Assembly (NCBI RefSeq): GCF_048213115.1
Contig: NZ_CP172404.1
Location: 3,348,001 to 3,412,000 of the forward strand
DNA length: 64,000 bases
Reading direction: 5' to 3'
From: Niveibacterium terrae
GTDB taxonomy: Bacteria > Pseudomonadota > Gammaproteobacteria > Burkholderiales > Rhodocyclaceae
Shown piece by piece: positions 40,917 to 52,459 of this stretch. The notes beneath the pieces are model-generated. The model was not told the DNA's origin. It ran no database searches and was given only the letters and a program-made list of their open reading frames with translations. The first letter of the stretch is position 1. The number at the start of each line of letters is the position of its first letter. The translations under genes were made by a program, and so were the position numbers.

Positions 40917-42536
40917 TTATTCGAGGCCCTGGCTTTCCAGGTACTCGTCGTAAGTGCCGCGGTAGTCGACGATCGTGCCGTCCATCTTGATCTCGATGAT
41001 CCGGGTCGCCAGCGAGGACACGAACTCGCGGTCGTGCGAGACGAAGAACAGCGTGCCTTCAAAGCTATCCAGGCCCGCGTTCAGCGATTCGATCGACTCC
41101 ATGTCCATGTGGTTGGTCGGCTCGTCCATCAGCAGCACGTTCTTGCGCTGCAGCATCAGCCGGCCGAACAGCATCCGGCCCTGCTCGCCGCCCGAGATCA
41201 CCTTGACCGACTTCTTGACGTCATCGCCCTGGAAAAGCAGACGGCCCAGCGTGCCGCGGATCAGCGTCTGCGCATCGTCGCCGTCATAGCCGCCTTCGCG
41301 GACATAGCCGGAGATCCAGTCGGTCAGGTTTTCGTCCTCGGCGAAGTCGCGGGCGTGATCCTGCGCGTAATAGCCGACCTTGGCTTTCTCGGCCCACTTG
41401 ATCGTGCCGTACTGGGGCGCCAGCTCGCCGACCAGCAGCTTGAGCAGCGTGGTCTTGCCGACGCCGTTCTCGCCGATGATCGCGATCTTGTCGCCGGCAT
41501 CGGCCGTAAAGGTAAAATTCTTGATGATGGTCCGCTCCGGCTCGTAGCCGAAAGTCAGATTCTCGAGTTCGACGGCCTGGCGGTGCAGCTTGTCCTTCTC
41601 GTCGTAATCGAAGCGGATCCACGGGTACTGGCGGCTCGAAGGCTTGAAGTCCTCGATCTTGATCTTCTCGATCAGCTTGGCGCGGCTGGTGGCCTGGCGG
41701 GCCTTGGACTTGTTGGCCGAGAAGCGGCGCACGAAGTCCTGAAGCTCAGCGACGCGTTCCTTGGCCTTCGCATTCGCGGCACTGGCCCGCTCGCGCGCCT
41801 GGGTCGAGGCTTCCATGTAGTCGTCCCAGTTGCCCGGATAGGTCTGGATGCGGCCGTAGTCGAGGTCGGCCATGTGGGTGCAGACCTGGTTCAGGAAGTG
41901 GCGGTCGTGGGAGATGATGATCATCGTGCTGTTGCGGTTGTTCAGCACCCCTTCGAGCCAACGGATCGTGTTGATATCGAGGTTGTTGGTCGGTTCGTCG
42001 AGCAGCAGGATGTCCGGATTCGCGAACAGCGCCTGGCACAGCAGCACGCGCAGCTTCCAGCCCGGAGCGACTTCGCGCATCGGCCCATTGTGCTGTTCGG
42101 TCGGAATGCCGACTCCGAGCAGCAGCTCGCCGGCGCGCGCTTCGGCCGTGTAGCCGTCGTACTCGGCGAAATGCGCTTCGAGCTCGGCCGCGTGCATGTA
42201 GTCATCTTCGCTCGCTTCCGGGTTCGCGTAGATCGCGTCCTTCTCCTGCATGCAGGCCCACATCTGCTCGTGGCCCATCATCACGACGTCGAGCACGCGG
42301 ACATCCTCGTACGCGAACTGATCCTGGCGCAGGAAAGCCATCCGTTCGCCGGTATCGAGGCTCACGTTGCCGGCCGAAGGCTCAAGCTCCCCATCGAGGA
42401 TCTTCATGAAAGTGGACTTGCCGGCGCCATTGGCGCCGATCAGACCGTAGCGGTTGCCGTCGCCGAACTTGACCGAGACGTTCTCGAACAAGGGCTTGGC
42501 GCCGAACTGCATGGTGATGTTGTTTGCGACGAGCAC
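40917..42536 (-). CDS. ybiT: ABC-F family ATPase, YbiT-like
   Basis: A 539-residue soluble protein with two ABC cassettes: Walker A GANGAGKST and GENGVGKTT, signatures EVAPGWKLRVLL and ISGGEQGRML, Walker B LLLDEPTNNLD and LLMDEPTNHMD. The first signature in the form VAPGWK and the linker between cassettes match YbiT, one of the four E. coli ABC-F proteins that act on the ribosomal E site. No membrane segments are present. Confidence 0.94.
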   Translation of the reverse strand: MLVANNITMQFGAKPLFENVSVKFGDGNRYGLIGANGAGKSTFMKILDGELEPSAGNVSLDTGERMAFLRQDQFAYEDVRVLDVVMMGHEQMWACMQEKDAIYANPEASEDDYMHAAELEAHFAEYDGYTAEARAGELLLGVGIPTEQHNGPMREVAPGWKLRVLLCQALFANPDILLLDEPTNNLDINTIRWLEGVLNNRNSTMIIISHDRHFLNQVCTHMADLDYGRIQTYPGNWDDYMEASTQARERASAANAKAKERVAELQDFVRRFSANKSKARQATSRAKLIEKIKIEDFKPSSRQYPWIRFDYDEKDKLHRQAVELENLTFGYEPERTIIKNFTFTADAGDKIAIIGENGVGKTTLLKLLVGELAPQYGTIKWAEKAKVGYYAQDHARDFAEDENLTDWISGYVREGGYDGDDAQTLIRGTLGRLLFQGDDVKKSVKVISGGEQGRMLFGRLMLQRKNVLLMDEPTNHMDMESIESLNAGLDSFEGTLFFVSHDREFVSSLATRIIEIKMDGTIVDYRGTYDEYLESQGLE

Positions 42537-42709
42537 GGGGAGAGTTCCTGTTACCTGCCGCCAGGGTCAGGATGACGCTGCGGCAAAACCGGGTATTTTA
42601 CCCTGAGAAAAAGTCAAACGGCTTCAATGACTTGACGCATTTTTACCGCATCCGTCCGAACAGGGGCAGAGCGCAACACAATTCCCTCTTTTCCCCCCCG
42701 GAGTTCGCG

Positions 42710-43090
42710 ATGATTGAGTCCAGCAGCCTGCCCACGCGCTATCAAACCGCTTTCACGAACGGCGGACAGAGCGCGCTCGCCGACACCAGCGCGGACAAGG
42801 GTGGCAGAGGTGAAGGCTTCCGCCCCCACGAACTGCTCGAAGCGGCACTCGCCTGCTGCATGAACATGAGCTTGAGGATGGCCGCCGAAAAGCACGCGAT
42901 TCCGCTCGGCAAGGTCGAAGTAATCGTCACTCTTGATCGCAGCGACGGGCAAGGCCCGGTCTTCGGCTATCGGGTGATCTTCGGCGAAGGGCCCACCGCC
43001 GCCCAGCGCAAGGCACTGCTCGCCGCGCTGGCGAGCTGCCCGGTACGCAAGACCCTGTCCCAACCACTTCGCTTCGCCCAGCAGCAGTGA
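42710..43090 (+). CDS. OsmC family protein
   Basis: A 126-residue OsmC/Ohr-like protein with FRPHELLEAALACCMNMSLR, where the resolving Cys pair region is CC (residues about 46-47), and ALASCPVRKTLSQ with the second conserved Cys. Family members reduce peroxides through two Cys, but the role of short YhfA-like members such as this is unclear. GGAG lies 7 nt before the ATG. Confidence 0.88.
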   Translation: MIESSSLPTRYQTAFTNGGQSALADTSADKGGRGEGFRPHELLEAALACCMNMSLRMAAEKHAIPLGKVEVIVTLDRSDGQGPVFGYRVIFGEGPTAAQRKALLAALASCPVRKTLSQPLRFAQQQ

Positions 43091-43181
43091 TCCCCGCGGC
43101 GAAGGCCAATCCTGTCGTGCTAGCCTTCGGGGAAAGACAACCCACTTGGGGCGGAGCACGCTCCCTAGCTAGCCGACGACG

Positions 43182-44315
43182 ATGCCGAGCAAAGAAACCA
43201 ACGCCTCCCGCAACTTCGGCATCGACGTGCTGCGCGGACTGGCCATCCTCTTCGTGGTCATCCACCACCTCGCGCTGAAGTTCCGCCTGCCTCTGGGGCC
43301 GAGCGGCTTCGGCGAACTGTTCGGCCGCCGCATCGTCGCTGCGGTGAGCTTCAACGGCTACGAGTCGGTGTTCGTCTTCTTCGTGATCTCCGGCTTTCTG
43401 ATCGCCGGCCGCGCACTCGACGAGCACGGGACGCTGGCGAAAATCGACTGGCGCCGCTTCTATGCGCGCCGCGCCGCACGGATCCTGCCTCTGCTGCTGG
43501 GCCTGCTCGCGGTGCTGGCCGCGCTCCATGCGCTGCGCGTGCCCCAGTACATCGTCGAAGAGCACGGCCAGAGCCTGGGCGGAGCGCTCCTCTCGGCCCT
43601 GGGCCTGCATCTGAACTGGTATGAGGGGCGGACCGGCTGGCTGCCTCCCAACTGGGATGTGCTGTGGTCGCTGTCGATCGAGGAGCTCTTCTATCTCGCC
43701 TTTCCGATTGCCTGCCTCGGCTTTCCGCGCAAGGCGCTGGTGGCCGGACTCCTGCTGCTCGCGCTCTCCTTGCCCTGGACGCGCGCGGCGCTGACGGGCA
43801 ACGAGATCTGGCAGGAGAAAGCGACTCTTCCGGGCATGTCGGCGATCGCAATCGGCGTGCTCAGCGCGATGCTCGCCCGCGCCAGAGCCCCTTCAAGGCG
43901 ACAGGCCGGCGTGCTGCTGATCGCGGCCGAGTTGATGCTGATCGCTCTCTTCATCGACGGGGATCTGCTCTGGCCCTGGCTGGGCGAATCAATGCTGCTG
44001 GTGCAGAGCGCCACGGTCGGCCTCGCGCTGATCGCGCTGCACCACCTGGCCCCGGTGCCGCAGCACGGTCTGCGCTGGCTCGCGAGCATGGGACGCTTGA
44101 GCTACGAGATCTATCTGAGCCACATGTTCATCGTGCTGCCCGTTGTCGCGGCCTATCGCTGGGCGCTCCCCGACAATCTGTACTGGACCTTTCTGGTCTA
44201 TCCGCCGACGCTCTGGCTCTGCTTTGCTCTGGGGAGCGGAATCGAGCGCAAGCTGGGTCGCCCGGCAGCACTCTGGCTCAGATGGCGCGGCCAACTCGCA
44301 GCGGATCGCACCTGA
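43182..44315 (+). CDS. Acyltransferase family 3 membrane protein
   Basis: A 377-residue protein with about ten membrane helices. It has the family-3 pattern FGIDVLRGLAILFVVIHHLA, with the catalytic His-His pair, then ESVFVFFVISGFLIAGRAL and a RRAARILP stretch. Such enzymes O-acetylate or acylate sugars of LPS, peptidoglycan or exopolysaccharide. Nothing nearby names the acceptor. Convergent with the ACP-FAAL-PlsC gene, 29 nt apart. Confidence 0.9.
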   Translation: MPSKETNASRNFGIDVLRGLAILFVVIHHLALKFRLPLGPSGFGELFGRRIVAAVSFNGYESVFVFFVISGFLIAGRALDEHGTLAKIDWRRFYARRAARILPLLLGLLAVLAALHALRVPQYIVEEHGQSLGGALLSALGLHLNWYEGRTGWLPPNWDVLWSLSIEELFYLAFPIACLGFPRKALVAGLLLLALSLPWTRAALTGNEIWQEKATLPGMSAIAIGVLSAMLARARAPSRRQAGVLLIAAELMLIALFIDGDLLWPWLGESMLLVQSATVGLALIALHHLAPVPQHGLRWLASMGRLSYEIYLSHMFIVLPVVAAYRWALPDNLYWTFLVYPPTLWLCFALGSGIERKLGRPAALWLRWRGQLAADRT

Positions 44316-44344
44316 AAAATCCGGGTGGAAGGTTTGCCCCGGAC

Positions 44345-47122
<2,778 letters not shown>

Positions 47123-47376
47123 GATCCCTCCCGCCCTTGATCAGCGCTTACAGCATAGTTCGCGGCGAGCGCCGCCCGGCCCGAAGCGCGCGCCGCTCTT
47201 CAGTCGCAGACAAACGACTTGTCACAATGAAGCCACCCGGCACGATTCGCCCAAGGGCCACTCTGGGCTAAGATGCCGAGTTGTTCGCGGACAACCGCCC
47301 AGGCCATCCGCCACGCCACCCTTCACCCCGGTTCGCCCCTCGCACGGCGGACCGACGGGAAAAACTGGAGCAGCTC

Positions 47377-48753
47377 GTGACTTTCTCTCCTTCTCGCCTC
47401 GCCCCCTTTGCTGTCGTCCTCTCGCTTCTGGCCTGCGGCCAGGACAGCGGACCGCCCATGCCCACCGGCCTGACGGTCATCCCGGGCGATGGCTCGGCCA
47501 CCCTCAGCTGGGACGAGAACACCGCTTACAACTACACGATCTTCAGCGCCCAGGCGACCGAGATCACGCGCTCGAACTACGAATCCTTCCCGAATGCCAA
47601 GGTCACCTGGCCCGTCACCAGCCCCTATGTGCTGACCGGCCTGACCAACGAAAAACCCTACGCCTTCCTGATCAACGCCCGTGACGGCTCGGGCCCGGCC
47701 GGGGATTCGACTGCTTCAGTGACGACGACTCCGCACATGCGCGGCAGCAACTGGGCGAACGGCGTCACGATCAACGCAGCCAGCGACTTCCGCGGCATCA
47801 CCTACGGCCAGGGACGCTACGTCGCGGTCGGCAGCAATGGCGCGCTCTACAGCTGCACCTATAACGGCCTCGCGACGGCCAGCAGCACTGGCTGCCCGAA
47901 CGGCGCGGCCTGGACGGCCGAGACTCTGCCGACGGCGACGAGCAGCTCTCCCGCCTCGACCAACGACCTGAACTCGGTCGCCTACAACTCCTACACGGGG
48001 CAGTTTGTCGCGGTCGGTGCGGCGGGCACGATCCTCAGAGGTATCTATTCTTCGACGACCAAGACGATCACCTGGACCAGCGCCTACTACAGCTCGTCGT
48101 CGTCGACTCTGCCGACGCTCTACAGCGTTGCAGCAGTCGGCACCGGCTTCGTCGCGGTCGGCGCGAGCGGCACCGTAATCACCGGCGCCACGACGAGCAG
48201 CTCTTCGACCTACGACACGCTGAGCTGGACCGTGCAGACCTCGCCGACCACGAAGGATCTGTACTCGGTCGCCTATCTGAACTCGACCTATATCGTGCTG
48301 GGCGCCGGCGGCACGCTGCTGACCGCGGGCAGCATCGGTTCCTGGTCAACCCAGACCACCGGAGTCACGACCGATCTCTACGGCATCGCCTATGGCACGA
48401 CCGGCACCGCCGCCACCGCCACCTATCTAGTCGTCGGCAGCAGCGGCACGCTGCTGCGCAGCACCGGCTTGACCAGCTGGACACCGGTCACCGGACTCAA
48501 GACCGGCAGCGCCGATCTGCGCAGCATCGCGTTCGGTTCGCAGTTCGTCATCGCCGGAGCGGGTCAGAACATCATGAGCTGCGATGCGGCCAATTCGACG
48601 AATGGCACCGCCAACTGCGATCCCTCGGCGGGCGCCAACTGGACCCTGGCCTATTCCGGCGGCACCGCGACGCTGAACAAGGTGCTCTACGGCGGCGGAA
48701 CCTATGTTGCGGTCGGCTCCACCGGCAGCAACATGATCGCGATCGACAAGTGA
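47377..48753 (+). CDS. Lipoprotein with FN3-like domain and seven-repeat beta-propeller
   Basis: A 458-residue protein. From a GTG at 47377 with GGAG 7 nt upstream it has a lipoprotein signal (FAVVLSLLAC), an FN3-like domain (about 27-110: PTGLTVIPGDGSATLSWDEN) and seven imperfect repeats of a YVAVG(S/A)xGTxL pattern between about 125 and the end. Seven such units suggest a Ycf48/BNR-like propeller. It is rich in Ser and Thr. Probably an outer-membrane or surface lipoprotein; function unknown. A frame extends upstream to 47281 but lacks a start that gives the signal. Confidence 0.82.
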   Translation: MTFSPSRLAPFAVVLSLLACGQDSGPPMPTGLTVIPGDGSATLSWDENTAYNYTIFSAQATEITRSNYESFPNAKVTWPVTSPYVLTGLTNEKPYAFLINARDGSGPAGDSTASVTTTPHMRGSNWANGVTINAASDFRGITYGQGRYVAVGSNGALYSCTYNGLATASSTGCPNGAAWTAETLPTATSSSPASTNDLNSVAYNSYTGQFVAVGAAGTILRGIYSSTTKTITWTSAYYSSSSSTLPTLYSVAAVGTGFVAVGASGTVITGATTSSSSTYDTLSWTVQTSPTTKDLYSVAYLNSTYIVLGAGGTLLTAGSIGSWSTQTTGVTTDLYGIAYGTTGTAATATYLVVGSSGTLLRSTGLTSWTPVTGLKTGSADLRSIAFGSQFVIAGAGQNIMSCDAANSTNGTANCDPSAGANWTLAYSGGTATLNKVLYGGGTYVAVGSTGSNMIAIDK

Positions 48754-48786
48754 GCTCCGGGCGGGCGCCAGTGCGCCCGCTCCCGG

Positions 48787-48813
48787 TAGAATGCGGGAAT
48801 CCCTTTCCCGCAT
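48787..48813 (+). promoter_or_regulatory. pyrF promoter -10 and overlapping perfect palindrome
   Basis: TAGAAT (48787-48792) lies 29 nt before the pyrF start. Directly over the expected start of transcription is a 23-bp inverted repeat, ATGCGGGAA-TCCCT-TTCCCGCAT (48791-48813). Being at the start site, it looks more like a protein operator than an RNA hairpin. Confidence 0.5.
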
Positions 48814-48821
48814 TCTCCGCC

Positions 48822-49640
48822 ATGGACTTCAGTTCAAAACTGGCCGCCGCCTGGCAGGCCAACGATTCTCTGCTCTGCGTCGGCCTCGACCCCGATCGCG
48901 CGAAGTTTCCCGCCCATCTGAAGGATCGCCCCGACGCGGTCTTTGAATTCTGCCGCGCGATCGTCGATGCGACCGCCGACCTCGCCTGCGCCTTCAAGCC
49001 CCAGATTGCCTACTTCGCCGCGCTGCGCGCCGAAGACCAGCTCGAAGCGCTGATCACACACATCCATGCCCGTCATCCCCGGGTTCCGGTGATCCTCGAC
49101 GCGAAACGCGGCGACATCGGCGCGACGGCAACCCAGTACGCCCGCGAAGCCTTCGAGCGCTATCAGGCCGACGCGTTGACCGTCAATCCCTACATGGGGT
49201 TCGACTCGGTCGAGCCCTACCTCGAATGGAAGGACAAGGGGCTGATCGTGCTCTGCCGGACCTCGAACCCGGGCGGCTCCGATCTACAGAACCTCGATAT
49301 CGGCGGCGGCCGCAAGCTCTACCAGCACGTCGCCGAACTGGTCGCGACGAAGTGGAACCCGCACGGCCAGGCCGCGCTGGTGACCGGCGCGACTTTCCCG
49401 CAGGAACTCGCCGAAGTACGCGCGATCGTCGGCGATCTTCCGCTTCTTGTCCCCGGAATCGGCGCCCAGGGCGGAGACGTCGAAGCGACGGTCAAGGCGG
49501 GCCGGACACCCTCGGGCATGGGCCTGATGATCTCGTCGTCGCGCGCGATCCTCTACGCAGGCAAGGGCGAGGACTTCGCGGACGCCGCGCGCCGCGTCGC
49601 CGAGCAGACCCGGGACCAAGTGAACAGCTTCCGGAACTGA
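48822..49640 (+). CDS. pyrF: Orotidine 5'-phosphate decarboxylase
   Basis: A 272-residue enzyme for the last step of UMP synthesis. It is the group of longer OMP decarboxylases: LLCVGLDPDRAKFPAHL near the start, FKPQIAYFAAL, and VILDAKRGDIGATATQYA with the catalytic Lys-Asp pair (DAKRGDIG), then NPYMGFDSVEPYL and VPGIGAQGGD. The ATG at 48822 follows the promoter-palindrome; a longer in-frame start crosses them. Convergent with the sensor kinase, one base between stops. Confidence 0.96.
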   Translation: MDFSSKLAAAWQANDSLLCVGLDPDRAKFPAHLKDRPDAVFEFCRAIVDATADLACAFKPQIAYFAALRAEDQLEALITHIHARHPRVPVILDAKRGDIGATATQYAREAFERYQADALTVNPYMGFDSVEPYLEWKDKGLIVLCRTSNPGGSDLQNLDIGGGRKLYQHVAELVATKWNPHGQAALVTGATFPQELAEVRAIVGDLPLLVPGIGAQGGDVEATVKAGRTPSGMGLMISSSRAILYAGKGEDFADAARRVAEQTRDQVNSFRN

Positions 49641-49641
49641 T

Positions 49642-50946
49642 TCAGGCCTTCAACGGCAGTTCGAGGCGGGCTTCGAAGCCGCCCTCGGCGCGGTTTTCGA
49701 GCAGAAGTCGCCCGCCGTGCCGCTGCGCGACACGGAGCGCGATCGCCAGGCCCAGGCCCGCTCCGGGCTTGCCGCCGCGCGCCGAGCCGAGGCGCGCAAA
49801 GGGCTGGGTGATGCCGGCGAGCGCCTCTTCGGGTATCCCCGGGCCGTGGTCGCGAACGGCGAGCACGATCGCATCTTCGCGCGCTTCGGTGTGCAGCACG
49901 ATCTGGCCCGCGCCGTGGCGGCGCGCATTCGCGAGTAGATTGATCACGAGCCGGCGCATCGCGCCCGGCCGCAGCGCGAGGCCAGGCAGCTCGCCCAGAT
50001 CGAGCAGCACAGGCTCCTCGTCCGGCATCGCCATCGCCTCAACGACGGAGCAGGCCAGCGCGTTCAGGTCGCTCAGCTCAAGCGCTTCGCTGTCGCCGAT
50101 CCGCGCGAAATCGATGAACTGATCGAGGATGCGATCGGCCGATTCGATGCTGCGCACCGCGCTGCCGACAAGCTGTTCATCCCCGCCCGCGAGCATCTCG
50201 ACAACCAGCCTGAGCCGGGTCAGCGGCGTGCGCAGATCGTGGGAAATCCCGGCCAGCATCAGCGCCCGGTCGCGCTCGGTCCGGGCCAGATCGTCGGCCA
50301 TCCGGTTGAAGCTCGCCGAGACCGTCGCGATCTCGGTCGGCCCGTCCTCGGGCAGGCGGGACACGGGCTCGCCGCGCGCGACGGCGCCCGCCGCATCGGC
50401 CAGCGACTGCAGGGGCCGGTTGATGCGGCGCTGGATCAGCCAGGCGCCAGCCAAGGCCAGCACCCCGGAGAAGGCCCAGGACAGCAGCATCGGCACCGAG
50501 AAACGGCGCACCAGCGCATCGCCGCGCATGCCCAGCCAGTAGTGCTCATGGCCGACTCTCATCTCCATCCAGACCTGGCGTCGCGCGCCCTCCTGCCAGC
50601 GCAACCTCTTCGCCCCGCCCATCTGTTCGAGCACCGGCCCGAGCAGCCAGCGCGTCATTCGGCCAGGCGGCGTATCGGAGGCCGCAGGAGGTTCGCGCGT
50701 CAGCAGCGAGAACTCCGGCGAACGGTTCAGCTGATCGAGGTACTGGGCTCTGGCTTCGGGCGGCATCAGGCGCAGCGCCTCGGCGATCGCTTCGCGGTGG
50801 ATCTGCGCATAACGCGCGAACTGGGCGGCCCTTGGGCGCACGGCGACGAACTGGTAGAGCAGCGCGAAGGCGATCTGCGCGGCGAGCAGCAGCGCGACGA
50901 TCAGCAGCAGGTTTCGCCCGAACAGCGAACGCGGCAGCAGCTTCAC
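49642..50946 (-). CDS. Sensor histidine kinase, EnvZ-like
   Basis: A 434-residue inner-membrane kinase: helix 1 (about 12-33), a periplasmic region (about 34-155), helix 2 (about 157-175), HAMP (to about 225), dimerisation domain with phospho-acceptor His236 in AGISHDLRTPLTRLRL, and an ATPase domain with NLLANARRHG (N box), VRDHGPGIPE (G1) and GAGLGLAIA (G2). It overlaps its response regulator gene by ATGA. The SHDLRTPLTR sequence and size are EnvZ-like; the stimulus is unknown. Confidence 0.93.
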   Translation of the reverse strand: MKLLPRSLFGRNLLLIVALLLAAQIAFALLYQFVAVRPRAAQFARYAQIHREAIAEALRLMPPEARAQYLDQLNRSPEFSLLTREPPAASDTPPGRMTRWLLGPVLEQMGGAKRLRWQEGARRQVWMEMRVGHEHYWLGMRGDALVRRFSVPMLLSWAFSGVLALAGAWLIQRRINRPLQSLADAAGAVARGEPVSRLPEDGPTEIATVSASFNRMADDLARTERDRALMLAGISHDLRTPLTRLRLVVEMLAGGDEQLVGSAVRSIESADRILDQFIDFARIGDSEALELSDLNALACSVVEAMAMPDEEPVLLDLGELPGLALRPGAMRRLVINLLANARRHGAGQIVLHTEAREDAIVLAVRDHGPGIPEEALAGITQPFARLGSARGGKPGAGLGLAIALRVAQRHGGRLLLENRAEGGFEARLELPLKA

Positions 50947-51659
50947 GAAGTCTCTCCCGGCACGAACACATAGCCGACCCCGCGCACGGTGCGGATGAAG
51001 GCGGGAGAGGCCGGATCCTCCTCGATCAGCCGGCGCAGGCGCAGAACCTGCACGTCGATCGCCCGTTCGGTCAGCGCGTGCCCGCGTCCGCGGAGCAATT
51101 CGAGCAGGCGCTCGCGCCCCAGCGGGATGTTCGGAAAGCTGGCAAGGGCCTGGAGCAGCGCGAACTCGCCCGAGCTCAGCGCAATACGCTCGCCGCGGCG
51201 CGAGAGGCAGCGCAAGGCGGGACTGAGCTCGTAATCGCCGAAGCGGCAGGGCGCATCGCTGGGCAGGGTCGGCAGAACCCCATTCATCGCCCGGCGGCGC
51301 AGCAGCGCGTGGAGACGGGCGAGCAGCTCGCGCGGCTCGAAGGGCTTGGCGAGGTAATCGTCGGCCCCCATCTCGAGGCCCAGGATGCGGTCGAGCGGAT
51401 CGCCTTTCGCGGTCAGCATCAGGATCAATGCCCGCTCGCCACGCGCGCGCAGCCTCCGGCAGACCGAGAGACCGTCCTCGCCGGGGAGCATCAGGTCGAG
51501 CACAAGGATGTCGACGGCCTCGCGTCCCAGCGCGCGGTCGAGCCCAGCCGCATCGGCCAGGCTGCGAACCAGAAAGCCGTTCCCGCCCAGATAGCGCTGC
51601 AGGAGCAGCCGCAGATCCTCGTCGTCATCGACGATCAGTATTTTCGCGCTCGGCTCCAT
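50943..51659 (-). CDS. OmpR-family response regulator
   Basis: A 238-residue DNA-binding regulator. The receiver domain shows KILIVDDDEDLRLLLQRYL, the phospho-acceptor Asp55 in LVLDLMLPGEDGL, Thr in MLTAKGD and Lys in DDYLAKPFEPREL. The winged-helix domain (about 135-235) includes GRERLLELLRGRGHALTER, IDVQVLRLRRLIEEDP and IRTVRGVGYVF. First gene of the two-component operon with the kinase downstream. Confidence 0.95.
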   Translation of the reverse strand: MEPSAKILIVDDDEDLRLLLQRYLGGNGFLVRSLADAAGLDRALGREAVDILVLDLMLPGEDGLSVCRRLRARGERALILMLTAKGDPLDRILGLEMGADDYLAKPFEPRELLARLHALLRRRAMNGVLPTLPSDAPCRFGDYELSPALRCLSRRGERIALSSGEFALLQALASFPNIPLGRERLLELLRGRGHALTERAIDVQVLRLRRLIEEDPASPAFIRTVRGVGYVFVPGETS

Positions 51660-51873
51660 CGCCGCTCATCCTCGTCCCTCGGTGGACGAATCCTAGCATC
51701 GCGCCGGAAGCGCTCCGCGCCCTTCTCGATTACGCACGGTTACAGGCATCAGAGCATGAAACGAATCGAGAAGAATCCCCCTCGCCATGACACTTGGCTC
51801 GACGCCCTTTTCCCTATAGTGAGGGCTCGCGAACCGGCACCGCCGGCGCAGCTCTGAATCCCAGGAGACCTCG

Positions 51874-52401
51874 ATGAAAGCCACTTCCGCCCTGTTCTGT
51901 CTGCTTGCCCCCCTCGCCGCCGGGACCGCGTTCGCGGCCGAGGCGCCGGACTGCACCGCCCCCTGTGCCGACCGAATGCACGCCCACGCACATTTCGCCG
52001 AGCGCTTCAATCAGGCCGACACCAACCACGACGGCAAGCTGAGTCTCGCCGAAGCCCAGGCCGGCATGCCGCGTCTGGCGAAGATGTTCGAGCAGATCGA
52101 CGTCAAGAAACAGGGTTATCTGACCCAGGACGACATCAAGGCCTTCATGGCCAGCCACCGTCCGCAGGCAAGACATGGAGACCGCGGCGCACGCTTCGAT
52201 GAGCGCTTCAAGCAGGCCGACACCGACCACGACGGCAAGCTGACTCTGGCCGAAGCCCAGGCCGGCATGCCGCGCCTGGCGAAGATCTTCGCGCAGATCG
52301 ACGCCAAGAAGCAGGGTTATCTGACCCAGGACGACATCAAGGCTTTCATGGCCAGCCACCACCGCGGCCCGCGCGGTGCGGATCAATCGCAGCCGAGGTG
52401 A
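51874..52401 (+). CDS. Secreted EF-hand protein with internal duplication
   Basis: A 175-residue protein with a signal peptide (to about residue 22) and four EF-hands in two near-identical modules. Canonical calcium loops are DTNHDGKLSLAE (49-60) and DTDHDGKLTLAE (116-127). The paired hands (76-87 and 143-154, DxKKQGYLTQDD) lack acidic residues at positions 3 and 5 and are probably weak. The modules repeat with a 67-residue period. Likely a periplasmic or surface calcium binder. AGGAG precedes the ATG. Confidence 0.9.
   Translation: MKATSALFCLLAPLAAGTAFAAEAPDCTAPCADRMHAHAHFAERFNQADTNHDGKLSLAEAQAGMPRLAKMFEQIDVKKQGYLTQDDIKAFMASHRPQARHGDRGARFDERFKQADTDHDGKLTLAEAQAGMPRLAKIFAQIDAKKQGYLTQDDIKAFMASHHRGPRGADQSQPR
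51998..52358 (+). repeat. Direct tandem DNA repeat inside the EF-hand gene
   Basis: About 160 bp starting at 51998 recurs 201 bp downstream with roughly ten mismatches (about 94 percent identity), most of them at third positions or giving mild changes. The spacer between copies is about 40 bp and unrelated. Confidence 0.85.
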
Positions 52402-52418
52402 GCACGCTGAACGAAAGA

Positions 52419-52445
52419 GGGGACGCCTCGGCGTCCCCTATTTTC
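52419..52445 (+). terminator. Rho-independent terminator after the EF-hand gene
   Basis: GGGGACGCC-TC-GGCGTCCCC followed by TATTTT, 18 nt after the stop codon. Confidence 0.85.
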
Positions 52446-52459
52446 AACCGAGCGAGCGC

